A DNA stretch of 8,352 nt from Oceanospirillales bacterium (lineage in GTDB: Bacteria; Pseudomonadota; Gammaproteobacteria; Xanthomonadales; SZUA-36): positions 1 to 8,352 of the forward strand of contig QIKG01000126.1 in assembly GCA_003232965.1 (NCBI GenBank), read 5' to 3'. Numbering within the stretch: position 1 is the first letter of the stretch; each line of letters begins with the position of its first letter. Shown one piece after another: positions 1-6,337 of the stretch. The notes beneath the pieces are model-generated. The model searched no databases. It had not been told where the DNA came from and was given only the letters and a program-made list of their open reading frames with translations. A program made the position numbers and the translations under genes.

Positions 1-165
1 GGTTATTTTGAGATGGAGTGACCAACCCTGCAATAACCCGTCTTGATCTTGAAAATCGCTGAAAGCCTGAGGATGTGTATATTAATCAGAGGCTCCTTAA
101 GCTTCAAAGGTAAAGTTTAATTCATTCCTGGGGCTCCTGCAAGACAGAGTGTTAGTGGCACATAC

Positions 166-202
166 ATATGTCCGGTTTTATAGCAAGTAATATGTCCGGT
201 TT
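166..202. repeat. Pair of 13-bp direct repeats
   Basis: The 13-mer atatgtccggttt occurs at 166-178 and again at 190-202, a 24-bp period, just before the transposase remnant. Repeated short motifs at one end of an insertion sequence are often transposase-binding sites, so this may be the left end of the ISNCY-type element. I found no matching inverted copy after the transposase remnant, so the right end is unassigned. Confidence 0.6.
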
Positions 203-225
203 CAGCCACGAAGAGAAAACAGGTG

Positions 226-682
226 ATGAAACGGACAGAATGGCTACAGGAGACGCGACTCATGAGGTTTGAAGAGGTCTATAGTATTTGGCAGGCAAAA
301 CGCCTAACCCAAGAACAAGCAGCCCAGATATTGGGTGTTTGTGCGCGCACATTTCGACGATATATTGACCGCTATGAAGACGAAGGATTAACTGGTTTGT
401 TGAATAAACGGCTGCAGGAGGTATCGCACCGACGTGCACCGGTTGATGAGGTGCTTGCCTTAGAATCACTCTACAAGGATCGCTATGACAGTTGGAATGT
501 TGCCCATTTCCATGAGCGTTATCGAAGCTACCACGCGGGTAAACGCAGCTATACCTGTTAAAGCCAGGGTGATAGTGCACGAGTATTCAGATGCTAGCAT
601 GGCTGTTTTTCATGGCCCGAGAAAATCAGCAGAGTACGATACTGATGGTCACTTAATCGAAGCGCGGAAGGAAAAAAAATGA
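226..682 (+). pseudogene. ISNCY-type transposase, internally deleted and frameshifted
   Basis: The first ~109 codons are the N-terminus of an ISNCY-family transposase. They begin MKRTEWLQETRLMRF, then carry a helix-turn-helix (LTQEQAAQILGVCARTFRRYI), then the conserved stretch SHRRAPVDEVLAL and WNVAHFHERY. After GKRSYT, at about 551-558, the sequence jumps to another frame. That frame reads as the same family's extreme C-terminus: VKARVIVHEYSDASMAVFHG, then GPRKSAEYDTDGHLIE, and stops at 682. The integrase-like catalytic core between them, some 250 or more residues in full-length relatives, is missing, so the protein cannot be active. ATG at 226 is preferred over the overlapping GTG at 223, because family members start MKRTEW. 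The family name comes from recalled motifs; the deletion is inferred from the two separate conserved ends. Confidence 0.8.
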
Positions 683-737
683 AGCAGCAATATGGGTTTA
701 GAAATGCTGTGTAAATAGTTCAGGTGAAATATTTTGC

Positions 738-2273
738 TCATTTTAGAGTCTCGGTTGATGGCGCTCGTTCTGGCACCGCTTGACTACCTTGCAGGTAGCC
801 TATAGATTTAAGATGTTGTAGTTGGTCTGTGCTAAGTTCAGGGGTTGTCCCGATATTAGCGCTGGCCAGCCAAAGGTAATCACCTGTTAGTGTATCGAAG
901 TGTATCACTAGGTCGTTACCGGCTAATGGCTTTTGTTCATCTGGGTCAATTTGTAAATTAAAATATCGACTTTCATCACTGACGGTATTCCAGATTGACT
1001 TAAGCTTACCCTCACGAACTGAAATCATTTCCGGCCCATAGGCTATATTTGAAGCGACCAGCGCCCTGCCTTCTTCTTTTTCTGCGTTATCTAGCAACAT
1101 ACCAGAGAAATTATCAACACTGGTATCGACGCCCAGCCAGTCAAGAATACTGGGGGCTACATCGAGTAAACTCACGGGAGTATTGACTACACGGCCTTGT
1201 GAGTCTTTCGGGTTCCAAACTAGGAGTGGTATATGCAGCTGTTCTTCGTATAGGCTATAGCCATGCCCGAATGCTCGGGTGCCCCGCGGGTCGAGATCAT
1301 CACTTATTATTTGAGTAAGATGATCATTAAACTCTTCCCCGTGATCAGAGTATACCAGCACTAAAGTATCTTCCAACAAGCCAGAACTCTCAAGTTGCTC
1401 AAGGGTGTTAGCCAGGCTGTCTCTTAGATCAAGAACGGCCTGGGTATAAACGAGATAGCGGCGACAGATTTTCGTTTCCGCACCTGTGTTACAAGCCGCC
1501 AAGTCGGTCCATTCAAGACTGCGGTTTATCTGCTCATCGCTTAACTGTGGAAAGAATTCATCTAATCTCCTGGTGTGTCTTCCATGGGCTTCCATATAGT
1601 GCAAATAAGTGAAGTCTCTTTGCATTATTTTTGCTGATTTACGCTTGTTAATTGATTTTGCGAACAGTACATCGATGTCTTCTCTATATTTTCTGGCATG
1701 AATTTTGTTAAACCCCCGTTGCAGGCCAAAATTAGCACCAAGCCAAGGGTGGGCACTGATGGCTAAAGTGTTGAAATCTAATTCTAGCAAGCGCTCAGTA
1801 ATTGTAGGTACTTCCGGAAGTATCGAGCTGGGTAACTCGACATCCAGGTTTGCTATAGGATGCGGGAACGCCCCGGCGCCATGTTGGTTGGGGGAATACC
1901 CGCTCAACACGGTAGCGATGGCTGGAATTGTCCATGGAGATACAGATTGTGCATGGCGATATAATCGTGCCCGCTTGAGCCATGGGGACAGTCGGTCGAC
2001 ATACTGATTATCTTCTGGTGCATAAAAGGTGTCAGCCCTGACAGTGTCTATGGTTATTATCAATAAATGCTTTATTCGGGCGTCTTCTATGGCTTTAATC
2101 TGTGCCTGAGCCTGAGCCTCAGCCTGAGCGTGAGCCTCAGCTTCAGCCTCAGCCTCGGCCTTTTCAACCTCAGCCTTTTTGGTCTTTATTTCAGCTGCCC
2201 CAGGATAAGTAAAAGTGAAGTAGGCGATGGTAATAACCAATAAAACAAAACTTGTTAGCAAGCCTTTATTCAT
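738..2273 (-). CDS. Membrane-anchored sulfatase-fold hydrolase with Ala/Glu-rich linker
   Basis: An intact 511-residue protein of the sulfatase/alkaline phosphatase superfamily. One hydrophobic segment (about 5-22) should anchor it to the inner membrane facing the periplasm. A low-complexity Ala/Glu/Gln/Lys spacer (about 26-66) follows, then the catalytic domain. Visible metal ligands are D76 in IDTVRAD, D310-H311 in VYSDHGEEF, and H337 in FGHGYSLYEE. The nucleophile motif is TIPAIATVLSG, with T115 where true sulfatases have Cys or Ser, so classical formylglycine sulfatase chemistry is unlikely. The C-terminus has the LKSIGYL tail common in this subgroup. The ATG at 2273 overlaps the upstream pseudogene's stop as ATGA. 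A GTG at 2282, with AGGGG about 5 nt before it, is an alternative start. With its upstream partner broken, its promoter is unclear. The substrate is unknown. Confidence 0.85.
   Translation of the reverse strand: MNKGLLTSFVLLVITIAYFTFTYPGAAEIKTKKAEVEKAEAEAEAEAHAQAEAQAQAQIKAIEDARIKHLLIITIDTVRADTFYAPEDNQYVDRLSPWLKRARLYRHAQSVSPWTIPAIATVLSGYSPNQHGAGAFPHPIANLDVELPSSILPEVPTITERLLELDFNTLAISAHPWLGANFGLQRGFNKIHARKYREDIDVLFAKSINKRKSAKIMQRDFTYLHYMEAHGRHTRRLDEFFPQLSDEQINRSLEWTDLAACNTGAETKICRRYLVYTQAVLDLRDSLANTLEQLESSGLLEDTLVLVYSDHGEEFNDHLTQIISDDLDPRGTRAFGHGYSLYEEQLHIPLLVWNPKDSQGRVVNTPVSLLDVAPSILDWLGVDTSVDNFSGMLLDNAEKEEGRALVASNIAYGPEMISVREGKLKSIWNTVSDESRYFNLQIDPDEQKPLAGNDLVIHFDTLTGDYLWLASANIGTTPELSTDQLQHLKSIGYLQGSQAVPERAPSTETLK
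2104..2157. repeat. Imperfect hexanucleotide tandem repeat (9 units) inside a gene
   Basis: Nine tandem 6-bp units of the form gcctga/gcctca (some with one change, such as gcgtga or gcttca) lie within the 738-2273 gene. On the minus strand each unit encodes Ala plus Glu, Gln or His, building the spacer between the membrane anchor and the catalytic domain. The unit is a multiple of three, so copy-number change would alter linker length without breaking the frame. Confidence 0.85.
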
Positions 2274-2954
2274 TGGGTACACCCAAGCCCCTGAAGGTCT
2301 TTAAGTGCCTCGGCATCTAATTTCGCAGGCTGGGCATTACCCGCAGTTTCCAGATAAGAAGAAATTGAATCACTAAGGTAGTGGAACAAGGGTTCTGCCT
2401 TCCTTTTAGGTACTCTCTCAAGCTTATTTTCACTGATAGAGCTGGTAAAGAGGTAGTATATTTTCCACGCCGATACTCCATTTTAAACGCGTCTAAATAA
2501 ACAGCCATATCATCGGCACTGCACCTACTATAGGCTTTGATGTCAGAGCTGAGAGTTAGTTTGACTTCAGAGCAATAAAGGTGGCCCTCGCCGTTTGCTG
2601 AGGTATCCAGGGGATATATATTGCGCCTGGCCATAGTTTTTGGGACTTTCACTGAGGCGGCTTTGAGGATTGTTGGGCTGATATCCACTACCCAACCCTT
2701 TGATCTAAGATTACTGGAACGGGGTTGCGAAAATCGACAATAATTAGTGGTGCCCGCAAAATGGACCCCATAGCAGTACACCATGCCCGAACTGACCGCT
2801 CTCCCCCATTCCTTGGCCGTGATCAGAGGTGATGATCACCAGTGTATTACCCAAGCTGCCACGGACTCTTGTATCATCTATTTAATTCCCCAAAATACTG
2901 ATCAGCGAGGCACACCTCACCAGCATAAATTTGTCGTCTGACTAGTATATCGTA
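2270..2954 (-). pseudogene. Sulfatase-fold gene remnant, C-terminal part, several frameshifts
   Basis: Reading the minus strand across all three frames recovers a continuous sulfatase-like C-terminal half. It starts with YAGEVCLADQYFGEL, shifts frame near an ttaaata run, and then reads SLGNTLVIITSDHGQGMGES and QFGHGVLLWGP. After a second shift at a tttt run it reads VVDISPTILKAASVKVPKT. After a third shift near ggaaaata it ends LDAEALKDLQGLGCTQ. The SDHG metal motif is at 2816-2827. The terminal stop overlaps the next gene's start as ATGA, so this was the first gene of a coupled pair. The whole N-terminal half, including the nucleophile, is absent: homology stops where the IS66 end begins at 2955. 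Shifts at short homopolymers could be assembly errors, but the missing half shows that the gene is dead. Confidence 0.75.
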
Positions 2955-3530
2955 GTAAGCGGTTAATAAATACCGCCCTCGTTCAACAACCCCGGATCTG
3001 ATCCATGTCGATGTTGGTTGGCAGCAATGCTTTGATAGCTTTCACAGTATCTGCTTTCGGTAGTTCAGCAAACACATAGCGCAGGTAAGCATACGGTTCA
3101 AGCCCATTGGCCTTAGCCGTTTCGATCAGTGAGTACAGGTTGGCGCTGGATTTAACCCCTTTGACCGAGGTGCTGAACAACCAGTTTTTCCGACCCAGTA
3201 CGAATGCTCGGATGGCATTTTCTACACCGTTATCGCCTAAAGTGCCTACTGTTGGTGTCGATCTCCAGACGGCCATCTTTTAGATAAACGGTTAAGTGCC
3301 GCCATTCATTGTGTAGATAACTCAGCGCCTTGCCGGTCGCACTCGATGGCGGTATTTGTGGCAAGGTGTCATCCAGCCAGCTACGGATTTCTTCTATAAT
3401 TGGTACAGCCTGTTGCTTTCTTTTGCCATAGCGTTCTTCTACCGTCAGTTTACGCGCCAGAGTTTCAACCCGATACAACCTGCGGATTAACGATAAGCCC
3501 CGATGAGCCTTGCCGGCGGGCCGCGCCAAA
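2955..3530 (-). mobile_element. Truncated IS66-family element, one end preserved
   Basis: The preserved end begins gtaagcggttaataaata at 2955, matching the GTAAGCG-type terminus usual for IS66. Inward lies the transposase C-terminus on the minus strand. The adjacent 8 bp, atatcgta (2947-2954), would be the target duplication, but the opposite end of the element is missing so it cannot be verified. Recognisable transposase sequence ends near 3530 (possibly 3557). The accessory genes, the N-terminal transposase half and the far end have been lost. Confidence 0.7.
2983..3529 (-). pseudogene. IS66 transposase C-terminal fragment, frameshifted
   Basis: Two adjoining minus-strand frames give the C-terminal third of an IS66 transposase. 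The upstream frame (3230-3529) reads KAHRGLSLIRRLYRVE, LTVEERYGKRKQQAVPI, SATGKALSYLHNEW and GRLEIDTN. The downstream frame (2983 to about 3248) continues NGVENAIRAFVLGRKNWLFS, SANLYSLIETAKANGLEPYA and LLPTNIDMDQIRGC to a stop. Intact relatives run directly from GRLEIDNN into VENAI. Here about 22 extra nucleotides sit between the two parts (around 3236-3260) and shift the frame. The N-terminal two thirds, including most of the catalytic core, are missing. This is a dead fragment lying inside the sulfatase-fold pseudogene. Confidence 0.85.
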
Positions 3531-3712
3531 GCAAATGCAACAACACCGGGGTCAACAGGTAAATTGCAAAATTATATAAAATGTGCATGGCATAACTTGT
3601 TAGGAATCCTGCGAAAGATTATATCACCTGCGTTTTTTACAGATACTTTCGAAGCTGTATGGCTTTACAGCACTCAAGCGAAAACTCCTAATAAATGAGT
3701 TGTTTCAAGATA
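3531..3712. other. Intergenic stretch with no recognised feature
   Basis: Between the IS66 fragment and the possible intron tail I see no supported gene. The minus frame stays open a little beyond the IS66 match (PVDPGVVAFALARP, up to about 3557), so the true element boundary may lie there. The rest is AT-rich and has no clear terminator or promoter. The plus-strand open frame across it lacks recognisable protein features. Confidence 0.5.
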
Positions 3713-3780
3713 AATGCGAGTAGCTATTTACTACCCGGTTACTCCGGAACGCCCCCCCTGATAGTCACCGCTCATACGGT
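3713..3780 (-). ncRNA. Possible group II intron 3' tail remnant
   Basis: On the minus strand the sequence runs ccgtatgagcggtgactatc, a run of seven g, then ttccggagtaaccgggtag and ends agctactcgcat. A G-rich run, a short CCGG-AGTAA-CCGG hairpin and a CTACTC-type ending resemble domain VI and the 3' end of bacterial group II introns. It also parallels the better-preserved tail at 8273-8352 (shared ccggttac, ccgg and a C-run on the plus strand). The domain V hairpin is not complete here. This is a tentative relic only. Confidence 0.3.
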
Positions 3781-3804
3781 AGAATAATCAGGGTCATGGT
3801 ATAC

Positions 3805-3834
3805 TTGAGCCACAAATTTTATAAGTCATATAAC
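3805..3834 (+). promoter_or_regulatory. Weak sigma70-like promoter candidate
   Basis: TTGAGC (3805-3810) and TATAAC (3829-3834) are separated by 18 bp. The -10 matches consensus at five of six bases and the -35 at four of six. Transcription would begin only a few bases before the oxygenase ATG at 3843, leaving almost no leader. The true promoter may therefore lie elsewhere, for example using TATAAG at 3820-3825. Low confidence. Confidence 0.25.
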
Positions 3835-3842
3835 GGAATAAC

Positions 3843-4874
3843 ATGTTAAATACCCTCAACGTTAAAATATGCTCTGGCGAGAATGCCCTGAATAAAACAT
3901 TTATCCTCAATGCGCCTTTTAAACATATAGTTATTGATGATTTTTTTACAGAAGATTTTTGTCAAAAGCTCTTAGATGAATTCCCTAGTTTCGATAAAAA
4001 GCTTGCCATAAATGAAAATGGCGAAGTTGGCATGAAGGCTGTTCATGAGCATGTCTCTGATATTAGCGAAAGTTATAAAAAACTGGATGCGCTCGTACAG
4101 AGCAAAGAATTCATCAAGCTAATTGAAGGTATCACAGGTATAAACGATTTAATTTATGATCCTTACTACTTTGGCGGCGGCACCCACAATAACCTGCATG
4201 GACAGGATTTGGATCCACATGTAGATTTCACGCGCCACCCAAAACTGGGTCTCCATCGCAGGATGAATTTAATTGTTTATCTGAACAAAGAGTGGAAAAA
4301 AGAGTGGGGAGGCAATATTGAATTACATAAAAACCCAAGATTACAACCAGAGCATGATGAGATTATTAGTGTAGAGCCGCTGTTTAACAGAGCCGTTATT
4401 TTTGAGACAAACAATATATCCTGGCATGGTTTTCCCCGAATTAATTTGCCAGAAGATAAACAACAGCTTTCCAGAAAGTCTTTCGCTTTATATTATTACA
4501 CCAGTAAAAGAGATGAGCCAATTAAGCCGCACTCGACAATATATGTTGAGCGACATTTACCCGAAAATATAAAACCAGATACGACTTTAACTGAGCCTCA
4601 GTACCAGGATATTCAACGGTTATTAAATAGGAGAGATCAGCATTTAGAAAGGCTCTATTCTTATATTACTAACAACGCCGAAGAAATTGCAGGCTTAAAG
4701 CATCAGTTGCTAGTAAGCCGCCAAAAATCAAAACCAAAGGGTAATATTGCCCCTGTCATAACCGCCGTACATGATGACTCTGAGTTATTGGCGAAAATAC
4801 TAGAATACGAAAACTCTAGCTCTTGGAAAATCACCTCACCTTTAAGGAAAATAGTTGGCTTTTTTAGAAAATAA
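3843..4874 (+). CDS. 2-oxoglutarate/Fe(II)-dependent oxygenase (2OG-FeII_Oxy family)
   Basis: A 343-residue protein whose core (about 24-220) is a double-stranded beta-helix oxygenase of the prolyl 4-hydroxylase type. The family uses Fe(II), O2 and 2-oxoglutarate to hydroxylate a substrate. The iron triad is visible: H126-x-D128 in DPHVDF and H195 in SWHGFP. R211, in RKSFALYYYT, is placed to bind 2-oxoglutarate. RRMNLIVYLN and GGNIELH are the expected core strands. The C-terminal third is helical and charged (about 250-295) and ends YENSSSWKITSPLRKIVGFF. That SSWKIT-PLRK motif is familiar from glycosyltransferases and other multidomain polysaccharide enzymes, where it often links domains. The protein may act on surface glycan or its carriers, or may have lost a further domain. 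No signal peptide is seen, so it is cytoplasmic. It converges on the 4994-6337 gene. The substrate is unknown. Confidence 0.8.
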   Translation: MLNTLNVKICSGENALNKTFILNAPFKHIVIDDFFTEDFCQKLLDEFPSFDKKLAINENGEVGMKAVHEHVSDISESYKKLDALVQSKEFIKLIEGITGINDLIYDPYYFGGGTHNNLHGQDLDPHVDFTRHPKLGLHRRMNLIVYLNKEWKKEWGGNIELHKNPRLQPEHDEIISVEPLFNRAVIFETNNISWHGFPRINLPEDKQQLSRKSFALYYYTSKRDEPIKPHSTIYVERHLPENIKPDTTLTEPQYQDIQRLLNRRDQHLERLYSYITNNAEEIAGLKHQLLVSRQKSKPKGNIAPVITAVHDDSELLAKILEYENSSSWKITSPLRKIVGFFRK

Positions 4875-4944
4875 GCACGCTTCCAACCACCCTTTCTCAA
4901 CCGCTCCGGATCTGATTGATGTTGCCCGGTAACCAACGGTAGGC
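4871..4944 (-). mobile_element. Tiny IS66-like C-terminal and terminal remnant
   Basis: The minus strand reads LPGNINQIRSG to a stop at 4897-4899, closely like LLPTNIDMDQIRGC in the IS66 fragment at 2983. The 11-mer ccggatctgat is shared exactly (2992-3002 and 4906-4916), and the two-residue difference corresponds to a 6-nt gap. From the stop to a taagc-type terminus is about 25 nt here and 28 nt there. The terminus coincides with the oxygenase stop codon at 4872-4874. Upstream of LPGN the translated sequence no longer resembles IS66, so only a scrap survives. Confidence 0.4.
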
Positions 4945-4993
4945 TGGGTATTTATGCTCGCCCTCAACTCACAGCGGGGCTAGAAAAACAAAC

Positions 4994-6337
4994 CTATTGG
5001 ATATACCCAAGTGACTTTAATCGCTCCAGTTGTTCCTTGGTCAAGTCACTAGCAACATTCTTCCCGCGAACAGCATGCTGCATCACCTGACACGGATCCT
5101 TACCGGTCACCAACTCCAGCGTATTGTACAAAACCTCTAGTTTATTGGGGTTGTCGAGAGATAAATTATTCAACTCACCAGCATCGGTGTGTAAATTAAA
5201 TAATCGCTCAGCAAACTCTGGGCGGCAGTCCAAATGATATTTATCAGCCTGCATAATCAAGCCATATTGACGCTTCAGACTAGCCGTCATAGCAGTGGCA
5301 ATTATTGGCCTGTACTCTGGCACATCTTCTAGTAAATTCAAGCCATCGGTAACTTTATCTGAGAACACACCCACTAAAGCTGGCAACGTTTTATATAAGT
5401 CTATATTAGAAAACTGAATTTTTGTTCTAGCCCCTGCAGGCATATCAGGATGGTATATTATCATGGGAATTCTTATAACTTCTTCATAAACTGAATCATG
5501 CTGCAAGCCACCATGGTCCATAAATTCCTCGCCATGATCAGAAGTTAAGACAATGATGGTTTTCTTATCAATGCCTAAGTCTACCAACTGATCGAGTATT
5601 TTCTGAAACAGGCTATCGGCATAAAATATTTCACCATCGTATAAATCACGAACTCGCTTTAACTCAGCCTCGCTGTGAACTTCAAACTTACCCCCTGTGG
5701 TTTTCTCAAAGCGTCCTTGGTAGTCGGCCTGATAGAAATCACTGGCCATCTCTCTATAACTATACGGAGAGTGAGGCGAGAGGAAATGAAACCATGCAAA
5801 AAATTTGTCGTCGCTATTACTCTTCAACCAGGATGCAGTTAACTCAAGTAATTTATCATCATCATCCGGGATTAATTGATACTCTTGAAAACCTTCAGCA
5901 AAACCCCGCTCAGGCATTAGTTGCTGATTATCTGTGATACCAACAGTTTTGTAACCCGCGCCGGCAAATTTTACGGCCAGGGTTTCTTTATCTTTTAACT
6001 GCCAGCCCCTGAACACGCGGAAGGGTAACTGTCCGGTCCAGGCAGATGCAAAAGAAGTCGGTGTGGCTTGTGCGGCGCTATAGGCATGCTCAAAAACCAA
6101 TGATTTACTGGCGAAAGCATCTATATTTGGCGAAGTCGGGCGAGAGTAGCCATACAGACCGAGTGCGTCTGCTCGTAAAGAATCGAAGCTAATTACTAGA
6201 ACATTATATTCAGGTGTGGCATCCGGGAAGTAACCCCCGAGGCCCGCTACATTGTCTACCGATATGTAGCCATCATTGTCGCTACACGCCGATAACAACA
6301 CCAAGAGAACTGCTAATAATAAAATTAGTTTTTTCAT
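4994..6337 (-). CDS. Sulfatase-fold lipoprotein (alkaline phosphatase superfamily)
   Basis: A 447-residue protein with a clear lipoprotein signal (MKKLILLLAVLLVLLSAC, lipobox LSAC, Cys18). Ser follows the Cys, which favours outer-membrane sorting. The catalytic domain has metal ligand D52 in SFDSLRAD, D267-H268 in LTSDHGEEFMDHGG and H280 in LQHDSVYEE. The nucleophile region is ATPTSFASAWTG. Counting back from TG as in CSPSRAALLTG puts T92 at the Cys/Ser position, and the Pro is shifted to +1. A standard formylglycine sulfatase is therefore unlikely, and phosphohydrolase or phosphotransferase chemistry is more plausible. The C-terminus is LTKEQLERLKSLGYIQ, a tail shared with its neighbours. 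Its ATG overlaps the stop of the 6334-7986 gene as ATGA, with GGAG about 8 nt upstream, so the two are co-transcribed and probably translationally coupled. The substrate is unknown. Confidence 0.87.
   Translation of the reverse strand: MKKLILLLAVLLVLLSACSDNDGYISVDNVAGLGGYFPDATPEYNVLVISFDSLRADALGLYGYSRPTSPNIDAFASKSLVFEHAYSAAQATPTSFASAWTGQLPFRVFRGWQLKDKETLAVKFAGAGYKTVGITDNQQLMPERGFAEGFQEYQLIPDDDDKLLELTASWLKSNSDDKFFAWFHFLSPHSPYSYREMASDFYQADYQGRFEKTTGGKFEVHSEAELKRVRDLYDGEIFYADSLFQKILDQLVDLGIDKKTIIVLTSDHGEEFMDHGGLQHDSVYEEVIRIPMIIYHPDMPAGARTKIQFSNIDLYKTLPALVGVFSDKVTDGLNLLEDVPEYRPIIATAMTASLKRQYGLIMQADKYHLDCRPEFAERLFNLHTDAGELNNLSLDNPNKLEVLYNTLELVTGKDPCQVMQHAVRGKNVASDLTKEQLERLKSLGYIQ

Noticed and set aside
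50..105. agcctga / tcagaggct imperfect inverted repeat
   Set aside because: The stem is short with a two-base bulge and a large loop, with no T-run or neighbouring gene end to give it meaning.
260..580. 106-codon minus-strand open frame
   Set aside because: It is antisense to the transposase remnant, whose conserved residues are on the plus strand.
1705..2007. 100-codon plus-strand open frame
   Set aside because: It lies wholly antisense to the well-supported 738-2273 gene and shows no domain-like composition.
3584..3612. gcatggcataacttgttagg, resembling an integron attC core
   Set aside because: The inner bases do not fit the RYYYAAC/GTTRRRY cores, there is no paired outer arm at the expected distance, and no integrase or cassette is visible.
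3510..3698. 62-codon plus-strand open frame
   Set aside because: It begins antisense to the IS66 transposase fragment and has no recognisable motif.
4955..4985. Possible bidirectional terminator between the convergent oxygenase and lipoprotein genes
   Set aside because: Only a 4-bp gccc/gggc stem with a 13-nt loop and no T-run was found, too weak to call.
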